A DNA stretch of 64,000 nt from Zoroaster sp. YZ-2022. Lineage: Eukaryota; Echinodermata; Asteroidea; Forcipulatida; Zoroasteridae. A model generated the notes under the pieces. It did not search any database. It had not been told where the DNA came from and saw only the letters and a list, made by a program, of their open reading frames with translations. The translations under genes and the position numbers were made by a program. Positions 1-11,238 of the stretch are shown one piece after another; position 1 is the stretch's first letter, and the number at the start of each line of letters is the position of its first letter. The stretch is from NCBI GenBank assembly GCA_029582265.1, contig CM055817.1:30140787-30204786 (forward strand), read 5' to 3'.

Positions 1-59
1 TGAGTGTTCTAAAGTTTTGTCAGAGACGGTGATGATGATCAGAGATGTTTTTAAAGTAA

Positions 60-545
60 CTTTGCGTTATTGTTTTTAATATTAAAACTTTGACTTCGGT
101 TTTAGACGGAGTAAAAAGGTCAAAATTAAGTCACCTTTGTGTAAATATTTGTCGACAGTTAACGATCATACAATAGTACAAAATTGTTAATTCCCCTCTT
201 TGTTGTTGAGATATGATTTAAAAAAAAATAAGCACGACTTCCCGGTTTGGACAGGAAGTAAGGTCAAGTGGGGTCTACCTTTGTGTAAAGCATATTTTTC
301 GACAATTAAATACCACAAGGGTGAATTGCAAAAATGTCTTTTACCTCTTGTAGTTGTTGGATCCAATTTTAAATATTAAACTGACGCCAGTTTGGAAAGG
401 AATAAGATCAAGTAGGGGTCACCTTTAATTTATTTTTGACAATTAACGATCTAGCAATAGTTACAAAAAGTCATCGATTACTCTTTTGTAGTTGTTGAGA
501 TATAGTTGTTCATATTAAAACAACTTCAGTTGGACAAATGGTCAA
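60..545 (+). repeat. ~144-bp tandem repeat, about three diverged units
   Basis: Similar blocks recur about every 144 bases. Each has a stretch like gttgttgagatatgat (near 204, 353 and 489), a block with a purine-rich ggtcaagt core, and a cctttgtgtaaa or related stretch. The same repeat occurs in reverse complement at 8211-8500. No coding signal is seen. It is probably part of a dispersed satellite-bearing element. Confidence 0.75.
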
Positions 546-1290
546 GTTGGAGTCCTTTTGCCATCTTTAATGATGCTGATCCTTGCAGTTAAGATTGCAA
601 AATTTACGATCCATTTGTACGAAATACAGTAACACTGCTGGTGACAGTGCGGTCAATTCGATTGGCATGGGCTCCATTGTGACCGAATCGTTGGCAATCC
701 ATTTTCACTGGCAAATTTCCCAGACTACACTAACAGCGTCGATTAACCCATGGAGCTCCATTGGCAAAGGTGATGCCAGCGCCGCGTGCATAACTATGAT
801 TCATGCAACATAAAGGTGAAACGTTTTATCTATTGTCCTTTGATTTATCGAAATTCATTATCATTGACTAATCGCGAACGTAACAACTCATGTTTCATCT
901 ACTTATTGGTTCTGAAGCCATACCAAGTTTCAAGTTCGTGTGAAGTTTGCGGTATGTGTTTTTGCGGACGAGCGTCGGGAGGAAGAAAGAAGAAGAAGTA
1001 AAAACGTACAAAAAGCAATATTAGATGTTTCGAACTTTGCATGCCGAACACACTAACAAGTGTTCGCTGTGGCTCGAACCTAACCGAACAAAAAAGGGTG
1101 TTCGCGCTGTGGCTCAGACTAACTAAGTTCAGGTTTGTCTCGACACAGGCTCTGATGTTCGGAGGATGTGGGTCAAATTGGGGTCAACGTTCATATTTTG
1201 GCGACGGTGTACGATCTGACCTGATGCTAAATTGTTTTAGTTACCTCTTTGCTGAGATATGATTTTTGGATTGTTCGGTGTGTGCCCAAA
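546..1290. other. Gene-free spacer with further copies of the flanking repeat
   Basis: There is no credible gene. Bases 885-1000 (containing caagtttcaagttcgtgtg and a short GAA run) match, in reverse complement, the sequence right after the second TTC tract (8106-8210). Bases 1165-1265 are another diverged ~144-bp unit. The short open frames here are unsupported. Confidence 0.6.
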
Positions 1291-1366
1291 CGCCTCTTCT
1301 TCTTCTTCTTCTTCTTCTTCTTCTTCTTCTTCTTCTTCTTCTTCTTCTTCTTCTTCTTCTTCCTTA

Positions 1367-1397
<31 letters not shown>

Positions 1398-1624
1398 CTT
1401 CTTCTTCTTCTTCTTCTTCTTCTTCTTCTTCTTCTTCTTCTTCTTCTTCTTCTTCTTCTTTATTCTTCTTCTTCTTCTTCCTTATTTATTCTTCTTCTTC
1501 TTCTTCTTCTTCTTCTTCTTCTTCTTCTTCTTCTTCCTTTATTCTTCTTCTTCTTCTTCTTCTTCTTCTTCTTTTCCTTCTTCTTCTTCTTCTTCTTCTT
1601 CTTCTTCTTCTTCTTCTTCTTCTT

Positions 1625-1655
<31 letters not shown>

Positions 1656-1720
1656 TGCTTCTTAGTCTTCTTGTAATTCTTATTCTTCTTCTTCTTCTTC
1701 TTCTTCTTCTTCTTCTTCTT

Positions 1721-1751
<31 letters not shown>

Positions 1752-2036
1752 TTCTTCTTCTTCTTCTTCTTCTTCTTCTTCTTCTTCTTCTTCTTCTTCT
1801 TCTTCTTCTTTGTATTCTTCGTCTTCTTTTTCTTCTTCTTCTTCTTCTTCTTCTTCTTCTTCTTCTTCTTCTTGTGTTCTTCTTCTTCTTCTTCTTCTTC
1901 TTCTTATTCTTCTTCTTCTTCTTCGTCTTCTTTATTATGTATTCTTCTTCTTCTTCTTCTTCTTCCCTTCTTCTTCTTCTTCTTCTTCTTCTTCCTTCTT
2001 CTTCCTTCTTCTTCCTCTTCTTCCCTTCTTCTTCTT
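1291..2036 (+). repeat. (TTC)n microsatellite, about 745 bp
   Basis: An almost uninterrupted TTC run with scattered point changes and short interruptions such as ttccttaac, ttattc and cttatgcttc. It ends exactly where the 5' side of a Tx1-type LINE begins. Long open frames of Ser, Leu, Phe, Arg or Glu across it are translations of the repeat. Confidence 0.98.
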
Positions 2037-2397
2037 CACAGGGTAGAAATTCTTTGTGCACCTCGAGCTCTGATTGTGACGGTTATTTTCCCGAGTTTGG
2101 TCCCCCCCTCTGTCAATTGTTAACGCAGTGTGTTATTTATACTGTAGATCATTATAGTGTGTTTTAAGTCCTTACTTTTTTGCTAAAGGGTTTTGAAGGG
2201 TGTTTTGTTTCTTAATTTTGGTTTGTTTTCCTTGCAAGACTAGCCGTTATAGCCAATCAAGCAGTAACAATAGCGATATTCTTGTTGCACTTTTGGGCTT
2301 ATAACTTTCACTGAGACGGTGTCACGTTTCCTCAACCATGAAATTCGCTTTAACAATTACTGAAATCTTTTGTTAAAAGCATTACCTGATACCCACA

Positions 2398-2835
2398 TTG
2401 TCTCAGCCTCCCGTATTTTCAAACAACCTATTGCGTGTACCTAAATTCGTAATGACGTGGACACACGCCATCCTGGAGGGTTTGAACATAACAGTAATTC
2501 ATAAAATCACTGCACTTGTCAGACCCGCCATTCGTATTGTTTTCTCAAATGTATATCCGAACGATCCCCAACGCCGTTCTTTTGAGAAATAATGTTGCTG
2601 ATTTTGTAAACTGGTGTCCCCAATCGATCCATTCCCTTAGGAATTAAAGACTCGAACTTATCCCATGTCATGTCTTTCCAGAGAAGACAAGTTGTATGTT
2701 CTGATTAAACCTAACATAACCTCCCAGACCACCTTAATCTGTGTCAAGCAACTGGCGGCAAACTACCGGGTGTTTATCTCTACCGAATCAATAAAGTGTT
2801 TCAACTGTGGTGAATTCGGTCATATGAGCTAAAAC
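2398..2835 (+). pseudogene. LINE ORF1 (gag-like) remnant
   Basis: Broken reading frames end in the peptide KCFNCGEFGHMS (2794-2832), followed at once by TAA. This is the start of a CCHC zinc knuckle (C-x2-C-x4-H) whose last cysteine is lost behind the stop. In Tx1/L1-type LINEs such knuckles sit in the nucleic-acid-binding ORF1 protein. The position, upstream of the endonuclease, fits. The reading frame before it is interrupted several times. Confidence 0.6.
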
Positions 2836-3934
2836 CTGCAAGAAAACTCTACTTCTCAACCCGATGCTCAAGAACCTTCTACCGAAGACAACCCTCTGAA
2901 CCCAAAACCAACATTCATTCACTCCAAAAATAAATCTGATCCCCAAACATCCTGCCAAAATTCCAAGCCCTCCTAACACTCCGAAAAGAGCCACGTTCTT
3001 TCCGATTCCCATCCACCTCCAAATCACCCTCCCAAGCAGAAACCCCTCGTCCTCCTCCCAAAACACCCCTGTACACCCCACCCTCCTCCACCAAACCAAC
3101 AGTCGTCAGCTGTTTTCAACCCCTGCCATCCGCCAATCACCCCACCTTCCCCAACCAGCCGCTACTGATACCATTCCCCTAACACTCTCAGAAAAGAACA
3201 CGTTCTTTCGATTCCCATACCACCGTCCAATCACCCACTCCCAAACGAAACCCCTCGTCCCTCCTCCCAAAAACACTTACCTGCTTTTACCCCCCTCCTC
3301 GCCACCAAACCAACAGATCGTCGGCTGTTTTCAACCTGCCATCCACTCAATCACCCCCACCTTCCCAACCAGCCGCTATTGATACCATTTCCCTAATTGC
3401 AAACCCAGTGAACCCACTGGGGCCTTTTCGTCACCTCCATTGCCTTCAGCAATTTCCCCCTTTTTCCACTGTCGTTTCTAAGAAGAAACGACAGCCAGTC
3501 CCTGGCCAAGAGCTACAGAGGTCCCGCCACCCCCTCACCACCGGCTAATACCGCTACCCGCCTCTCCCAATCCCTCCGCCCTCCTACTCCTCCTACACCT
3601 GCCGATGGACGACCAGGGATGGCAGCGACAACGAATCCGTCTCGTCTGACGCATGGCCAATCCGCCCCCGGAAGATTCGACGACGATTTCTCCCTCCTCA
3701 GATTCCCAAAGGCCCCCTCAAAAATGAGAAATGATCAAATTTCTCAAATGTGTGAAATCCAGCAAAAAAGCTTTGCTAATTGCCCGTAAATTCACACTGA
3801 TATTCCCAGGCTGGGTCAAACAGCTTAAACCCCTCCAGAAATAGCCCCTCAGCTTCCAGAGCGCAACAGCAACAGAGGGTTAGGCTTTTAATTCGGGCAC
3901 TTGATCCTGATGAACCCCTCCTTCTTCATAAACA

Positions 3935-4190
3935 ATGATTAGTTCTTTTTTCTATTTTGTCTTGGCTCTAAGCTTTGCCACGCTGAACACCAGCGGGTGC
4001 TCAGAAAATTTAAGAATCTCAGTGTCAAAACTTTTTGATTTAACTCTCCATAACCCGGATGTTGTTCTCCTGCAAAAAAAAGAAACCTATAACTTGACCG
4101 GGGAAAATTCTTTGTGTTGGGAACATTGGCCTTATCACGTCCACTGCGCACAGGGTGAGACGCCTGGGACAGGAATGTTACAACTTGTTT
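3935..4190 (+). pseudogene. LINE APE-type endonuclease remnant
   Basis: An 85-residue open frame contains LNTSGCSENLRI, followed by NPDVVLLQKKETY. These fit the first two conserved blocks of apurinic-type LINE endonucleases: the Asn-containing strand and the glutamate of the Q-x-x-E-T block that binds the metal. The frame breaks afterwards. Short stretches to ~4500 continue the domain in other frames. It is part of the Tx1-type element and not a host gene. Confidence 0.65.
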
Positions 4191-5539
4191 AAAAAAAAAC
4201 TGCAAGACTTTAATATCATTACCGCTGTACTATATTTTAAAAACTATCTTTTGTATCTCTTAAACTTGACTTTCATTCTCACCATCTACCATGTTTATAA
4301 TTTCTAATTCCTCCAGAGAAAGACAGTCTAGCCTTCAGAATGTATTAGTTCTTTTCTTTCCTCACTGTACCGAGCACAATGACGGTTTGTTGTTGTTCTC
4401 CGACGTGATTTTAACTGTTAACACTGCTAATGCCCTTCTTGACCAAGTTTCTGTAACTCTAATGAAAGAAGATATAAAGTCGCTAATGCTTTAGAAAACT
4501 CTTTTAATGAACCGGCGCTAGTGTCAGCGACGTCTGGCGGAGACAAAATCCCCACTAAGTGCGAAATATACCTGGTTCAGAGAAATAATCACTGCCAAGG
4601 CTTCCAATGTCCAAAGCCAGACTGGACAAAATCCTTGACTTTCTGATGCTCTTCTCCCTTCTGTCTCTCCTGCAAAAAATTTCACTCATGTATGCCATTT
4701 TCAGACCACAGATGCCGTCTCCTCAACATTAAAATCACGTCTTCCAGACGTGAAAGGGAAGCTCGCACTGGCACTTTGATTAATAAATCTCCTCCTCGAA
4801 AATAAAGAACTATACTCAACATCATCTTTCTCTTTCTGCAACCAATGGCAATCTCAAAGCCCTAACTATAGTAATATGTTGCACTTGGTGGGATGTTGGC
4901 AAATGTCACATCATAAAGCCTTCACTCAGATGTTCCGGCCAAAAAATGCCAGAGCATCAAACGACAGACCATCAAAAATCCTCAATGAAAACATAGGAGT
5001 TGCTTTCAGTCTTCGCCAGACTTGTCCCCTGACACTCAGCAAGTTCTCAGAGAACAACGAAATGCTCTGAGATCATTATACGAACAGGAAGCACGGGCGC
5101 CCTCATCCGAGCGCGTTTCATGTTTACCAACGAAGTGGACGCTTCGTCCAGCTTTTTCTTCGGTATGGAAAATCGACATCGATGAGCAAACATCTCTCTA
5201 AAATTCGGCTCCTCCGGAACTGTCACTAACAACCCGAGTGAAATAAATTCTCTATGTTGCAATTTTATCAAACCCTTTACAAACGAGCCCATACCGAAGA
5301 AAAAGCTGGCGAGCGCCTATTTCAAAATATCCCTCTCGATCCCTGTGACGCAGAGGACTGCGATGGCCTTTCACAACCGAAGAATTAGACGTCGCAGTTA
5401 AACAACTTAGTCATAATAAATCTCCGTCTCGACGGCTTAACGTCGAATTTTACCAGTTTTTCTGGCCGGCCTAAAAACGATATATTGTCTGTTTTTAATA
5501 ACTCCATTTTATCTGGCTCTTTACCGGTTTCCTGCAGGA

Positions 5540-6160
5540 GGCCATAATCACACTTCTCCCCAAAAGGGACTCCTCGACATAGAAAAACTGGCGCCCAGTA
5601 TCTCTTCTGAATACAGATTACAAGATTTACGCTAAAGTCCTAACAAATAGATTAAAAAATGTCATCAACAAGTCGTTCACTGTGACCAGGTTATTCGGTG
5701 CCAGGGCGCTCTATCTTTGACAATATTAATCTCATCAGGGACAGTCTTTTATTTTGTAATTCTAATAATCTTCCTCTGGCTCTTTTAAATCTAGACCAGA
5801 AGAAAGCCTTTGACAATGTCGACCACGATTATCTTTTAACACCCTGAAGGCGATGGGTTTTGGCCAACGGTTTTATTTCTTATATTAAGTCATGTATTTC
5901 CAATGCCCAGAGTTTAATCAAAGTGGGCGGATCCTCACCTCCCCTTTTCTTTTGAAAAGGGAATCAGACAAGTGTCCTCTCTCCGGCCTACTTTACTCAA
6001 TCGCCATCGAACCTTTTTTACACACACTTCCGCATCAAACTTAACTGACTTCGGCCTAAAACTTCCCTTGCGACAGTAGATTTTCCAGGTTGTCTCCGCG
6101 TACGCGGAATGACATTACTATTTTAACCGATAATCGTGGTTTCGACATTGTCAAAGACGT
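5540..6160 (+). pseudogene. LINE reverse transcriptase remnant
   Basis: Reading across three frames gives the RT order: a block with WRPVSLL then DYKIYAKVLTNRLK (5590-5660), LLNLDQKKAFDNVDHD (5785-5835; catalytic Asp of motif A), and a block resembling the glycine-rich G-I-R-Q region (5940-6000). The motif C region at 6101-6112 begins with codons for Tyr-Ala but is thrown out of frame by one base, so the catalytic Asp pair cannot be read. The enzyme is dead. Confidence 0.75.
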
Positions 6161-7935
6161 TTATTCTTTGTACAGCCAAGCCTCTGCTGCTCAGTTAAAT
6201 TATGTCAAATCCCAGGGTCTGTGGGTCGGTTCGTGGACATCTAGATCTGACCAACCTCCATTTCCCAATGGAATAGTGAGGTTTAGTCTTCCTTGGAATT
6301 CACCTTAGCAACTCTAATCATTTCATCCAAAAACTGGCAATCGTGCGACAAAAGCTCGACAAATGTCTCTCCTGGAAACGCTTTTCCTTAAAATGTCTCT
6401 CAAAGGTCGGTTCTGATAGCCAATCAACACCGCCTCAAACTTTCACACTCTCGCCACACACTGTGCCCCCAGAATACATCTTAGGTGAATTCCCAAGGAA
6501 AACTTATTGATTTTATTTGGAATAATGGCAAACACTGGTTAAAGAAATCTTTATATCAAAGAAACCCAGACAGAGGGGACTGGGACTTTCCTGTCTCCAG
6601 GCACGCGTGCTCCACTTTCTGATTCAATTTATTACTTTCTTTTCTCAAAGCATCCCCAACATCATCCATCGTTTGATTTCATCAGGTTTTATTTCCGCCA
6701 ATATCGAAAACTCAGGGTTCGACCACGAACTCTTCAATTCTATTATCGATTCCATTTTCTCTCACCTACCACATTTCACAGTGAGTTACTGCGTGCCTGG
6801 ATAACAATAAGAGCTCAATTACAACACTGCCTACGAATTTTCTTCTTTTGTGAATTTACCAGTTAATAGCTCTTTTTCAATGAGATTAACAGGGACGGGT
6901 GGCCTCCTGCACAGCGACTTATGGCGCGTGGGATCCGACTCGTTAAACACCTGCTCGACGAAACCACGGTGCATGGCTTCCCTGAACACTACCGAGAATC
7001 GACACTGCCTAGGATATCCACCCGATGTCTCCAGCGACTTGGAAAAAACACACAGTATCATTTGTAAACTCTCCAGCGACTTTAACGAAAAAGGATGCCG
7101 TCCCGGTCGGGTAAATCTTCTCGTCTCAACCGCTCCCCCCGCCCCCCCCCGGACATCACAATTGAGCCAGATATTGACGTTCTGATAGCTCCTACGAAAA
7201 CTATCTGGCAATAGCATCAACGCCACTATCAACTCCTTTCCTGCCAAGACAATCACCCATTGGCACAAAATCGGCTACCTCGATGAGAACACTAATTTCA
7301 AATGGAAGGAAACACACCGTCTCCCGACCTCAAAAAAAGAAGGTGACATCCAGTTTAAACTTTTCCACAATTTTTGCCGTCGCTACCAGTACTCCACCAC
7401 ATCGACCCGAATCATTCTCCTCAGTGCGGGTGGTGTGGCAAAAGGGCACAAATTGACCATCTTTCATCACCTGTCCGGCTATACAACCATCATGAATCTT
7501 CTACCCTCTTCTCCAACGTCTTCTTCCACAAACAACCTTGACTTTCGACTCTACTGGACGCTTATCCCACACGCCAAGGGTCGCGGAAGAAGTCGTCGTC
7601 GTCTACAATTATCTCATTATTAGTTTAAAGCTGCTTTTACTGGCTTTATCTCAAATCTTTTTGTAGATCCATTAATTGTATGGCGAAATCGCGTCAAACA
7701 CAAAATTCTGTCCGACTACTTTTACTAAATCTTCAATAACTTCTCCGCTTTCAAAAACATGGTACATCCATGACGCCATTTTCACTTTAACCGAAAAGAA
7801 AATCACTTGGTTTATTTAAAACACGATTTCGCCACTTTTTCCCATTGTTTATGCGCTTAACGCATTTCTTTTGTATAAATTTAATCAATTTGCTTATGTA
7901 TTCAATTGTGTATATTGTTTTAATATTGATTAGAC

Positions 7936-7941
7936 AATAAA
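7936..7941 (+). terminator. Polyadenylation signal of the Tx1-type LINE
   Basis: AATAAA lies about 27 bases before the short A run that ends the element and borders the second TTC tract. This is the usual spacing for cleavage and polyadenylation of a LINE transcript. Confidence 0.6.
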
Positions 7942-7970
7942 GTTTCAGTTGAAAAGTCAAAAAAAAGTCG

Positions 7971-8105
7971 TCTTCTTCTTCTTCTTCTTCTTCTTCTTCT
8001 TCTTCTTCTTCTTCTTCTTCTTCTTCTTCTTCTTCTTCTTCTTCTTCTTCTTCTTCTTCTTCTTCTTCTTCTTCTTCTTCTTCTTCTTCTTCTTCTTCTT
8101 CTTCT
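7971..8105 (+). repeat. (TTC)n microsatellite, about 135 bp
   Basis: A nearly perfect TTC run immediately 3' of the LINE, in the same orientation as the tract at 1291-2036. Together they look like one microsatellite split by the insertion. Poly-Glu, poly-Arg and poly-Lys frames on the minus strand are artefacts. Confidence 0.97.
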
Positions 8106-8500
8106 CCCCCGCGACTGTCCGGTAACAAACACATACTTGCAAACTTCACATGAACTTGAAACTTGGCATGTACTTAGAACTTAATAAGTAGATGAAACAG
8201 GAGTTGTGAGTGACCCCAATTTGACCTTACTTCCTGTCCAAACCGGAAGTCAAAATTTAATATTTAAAAAAATCATATCTCAACAACCACAAGAGGTAAA
8301 TTCACAATTTTTGCACCATTGTACAGATCGTTAATTGTCAAAAAATATTTACAAAAGGTGACCCCAATTTGACCTTACTTCTTGTCCAAACCGAAGTCAA
8401 AGTTTTATATTTAAAAAATCGTATCTCAACAACCACAAGAGGTAAATTAACATTTTGTGCACCATTGTACAAGTGACTTTTTATTAGTCCTACATGTGTT
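8106..8500 (-). repeat. Reverse-complement copies of the 5' flanking repeats
   Basis: Bases 8106-8210 match 885-1000 in reverse complement. Bases 8211-8500 hold two ~144-bp units in reverse complement (atctcaacaaccacaagagg at ~8276 and ~8420). The locus is therefore an inverted repeat around the TTC/LINE core. Confidence 0.75.
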
Positions 8501-8639
8501 GTTTTTGTACGAACCTGAAATGTACGATCATTAGTCCTTTTTACCTGGAAATAATTATTTTGCGATCGTTTCATTGTAAATATTTTTTGTTTACAAAGTT
8601 CGTATAGCCTTGACATTCTTCACATCGCTTTAACGACCA

Positions 8640-9790
8640 CAAGAGGGCGAACTTCCAAACAGGATGCTCGTTCGATTAGGTTGCACTCAGGGCTCACCCG
8701 CGTGACGTACTTGGGTTACCTAGGGAAGCTACTTCAACACACCTAAAACCCTGTCACACCAGGGCTGCGATCAGGCTGCTCGGGCTGCGACCACAAAATC
8801 GTGAAAGCGCAGAGGTGAGCGCAATGGGTCTCCAAGAACGGATCGATGACGGTGGAAACTCGCTTGGTCGGGAGAACGCCATGTCGCCCTGGGACGCCTG
8901 ACCGCGGCGACCGTTTGTGCATGCACAAAATGGTCGCCGAGGCTCGGCGCTGATCAGATCGCTGTAAGGACTCAGTACCACGGTCGCAGCGGCAGCGCAA
9001 AAGCGAGCGGCATGAGCGCAAAGCGAGCGGCATGAGCGCAAAGCGAGCGCAGCAAGGACGCACTCACGAGCGTCTTGTGGTCGCAGCGGAAATAAATCTT
9101 GTCCGCTGCGTCTGTACTGAGTTCTCACTACGTCCATTGCGATGTCGCTACGTCTCTCTCCGTCCTTGTTGCTGTTACTGCGCTTCTCTATGGAGACGTT
9201 ATTGACTTCTTCCCGCGTACAACGTCACACCGGAGCTGCCGCTGCGACTATGCCGCTCCTTATACGCCCATGCGCGTCAATGGCGATCTTCCGACGTTTG
9301 CAGTAGGCTCACAGTACGATCCCGCGTGTGTGTGTGCTGTGCCACACACAAATGGTATGCGCCCTCGTCAAGCGGGGAAAGCGGACTGATGACTGGCGGT
9401 CGCGGTGGGGTCTGTTATGCTCGCCGCGCGGACGCATCGAACGTTTCGAGGAACGTATTGCGGACGTCATAAGGGCGTAACGCGAGTGCGCTTGGTCGCG
9501 TAGAGCGCCGTGGGAGCGCGTTCGAACTCCCACTGGACGAGATGGGGAGCGCGGTGGGTCGCGCAGGAGCGCCGTGAGCGCGATGGGAGCGTACTAAAAT
9601 CTCCGTTGTTTGACATTTCAGAAATTTATGGACAGTTTTCCGCGATCGTAATGCGTTTGCAAAAAATTAAGCGCGCAGCGAAGCTCCGTCCCGTCGCAAT
9701 AGAGTGTGACGGGGCTGCTAAAAGACTCACGGCCGAGCGCTTAGCATGGACGAGTCTTGGGACGCCTGCGTCACAGCCACATTAGGATAG
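8640..9790. other. GC-rich block with short internal repeats, no gene
   Basis: Composition jumps to GC- and CpG-rich compared with both sides. A unit containing aaagcgagcggcatgagcgc recurs around 8995-9055, and related gagcgc words recur up to 9590. Several overlapping open frames exist on both strands, as expected in stop-poor GC-rich DNA. None shows a recognisable domain. It could be the body of an unrecognised transposon. Confidence 0.5.
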
Positions 9791-11238
9791 CTGGTACTGT
9801 ACGTTGGAGTGGGAGGTGGACGCGTGGGTCAAGGACGCCGTCGCGTGGGTCAATGTGAAGCTAAAGTACCAAATGTAGCGTATTACGGATTGCGGAGGAT
9901 ACATGACTCCCAGGAAGGCATACCTAGCTATGTCTTTGCGTGCGGCGCTATATGCAGATGTACATGCATGTATTGCAAGTGTACATGTGTTGCAAGGATT
10001 AAACAGTACAAATCGTCACCGTTCCCACGAAGTGACACAAAGTGTAGAAAATACAAGATTTTTATTTATTTTTTGTTGGTACATATTTTTTGGCGATATT
10101 CATTAGAAGTTCGAACGTCACGAAGTTTTGAAGCTAGAAGTGAGCTACTGTCTTACTTTGCGTTTTCACGAACTGACACCAAACTCAATTCAACGTAGAC
10201 AATACACTGTGAACGCCGCGGCACTAACCTAGTGCACAAAAACACAGCTCGCCGCGATTTTGCGTTTACACGAAACTCTACACAAACTCTACAAAGTAAA
10301 TACGTATAGGCAGGCCTACCCGCATTATATTTTTTCAGTGGTTAATTGCTTAGTAATTGAAAACGCCATGAGAGTCAAAGTAACACATTTCCAAAATTCT
10401 AATGTTTATAGAGACCACAAAATGACAACAAACATATTATTTTTTGGATGAAGAAACGCGTGTTTAAAGAAAGAGACTTCAAACGCCGTTATATTAAAAT
10501 GTAAATTTTGTCTAGTGGGCAAGATTGTGTCACGTCGTGAGACTGGTACCGAAATTAAGGTTATGGGAGGATACACATAATTAATGACAGTCACATGGGG
10601 TCCAATTATTTTTCATGTTGATTTATTAAATCTTTGCCAGGCACAGGATTGAAGCGCGGACAGTGTAGACTAATGTATGGGCGGTATATTTCCGACATAA
10701 CAGGCCTGCATCTCCCGGCAGATACATCAGTCATCCGAGCCGGAGGATTTATCTCGACTGTAAGTCACGTAAATAATATCATTCCGCCACAGTATCAATC
10801 ATTGACATATTTTCATGTTAGAATGTATACAAAGTTAGTGTTTACCAAATAACGTTCCTGAATGCATTTTTACTTGCATTTCTACATTTGTTCTCATTAA
10901 TAACACAATGCAATGAGCACAAAATTGCACAGGTCAGTTGTCAGTATTAATATGTATCTTAATTCTAAATTGGAGTTTACCAATGGCATACCCTTTTCCC
11001 TTTAATGAGAATGAAGCAATGGTGTATTTAAGGGCGTGGCCATCAGATTCATAGTTTATTGCAATGGTTTTATTGAACGGATTCTAGCGGGAAGGCAGAT
11101 GCGGGTCCTATATAGTTAATTAGACTTGTTTGTGATATAACAAAAACAGTACGTAAATAAGACCCAGCTTGTCGCCATCCTGCTATATTTTGTTCAATGT
11201 ACAGACTACTCCATTCTTTTTCTATCTTTCATTTTCAG
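9791..11238. other. Unassigned AT-rich sequence upstream of receptor copy A
   Basis: No gene is supported. Bases near 11085-11105 (ttctagcggg) match the intron just upstream of the somatomedin B exon of copy B (~27165), so the duplication that produced copy A includes part of the intron. Short open frames at 9809-10198 and 10634-10852 show no domain. Confidence 0.45.

Larger units (their letters stand above)
2037..7968 (+). mobile_element. Decayed Tx1/L1-type LINE inserted in a TTC microsatellite
   Basis: A ~5.9-kb non-LTR retrotransposon on the plus strand. In order it shows an ORF1 remnant with a zinc knuckle (to ~2835), a proline-rich region (2850-3700), an APE-type endonuclease remnant (3935-4190), reverse transcriptase blocks (5540-6160), a long decayed C-terminal part (to ~7780) and AATAAA at 7936 before a short A-rich end at 7968. 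Every domain is cut by stops and frameshifts, so it cannot be active. The RT block with LDQKKAFDNVDHDYL resembles Tx1-clade proteins. Both flanks are TTC repeats in the same orientation, as expected for insertion into (TTC)n. Some Tx1-clade LINEs are known to target microsatellites. The clade call is from memory of motifs, not a search. Confidence 0.8.

Noticed and set aside
1249..2167. Long open frames of Ser, Leu, Phe, Arg or Glu
   Set aside because: Direct translations of the (TTC)n tract; no start context or domain.
2788..3099. Minus-strand 103-residue frame inside the LINE
   Set aside because: Shadow of the proline-rich region of the LINE on the opposite strand.
7787..8149. Minus-strand poly-Glu, poly-Arg and poly-Lys frames
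   Set aside because: Translations of the second TTC tract.
8743..9785. Several overlapping frames of ~70-130 residues on both strands
   Set aside because: GC-rich DNA with few stops; repeats and no domain.
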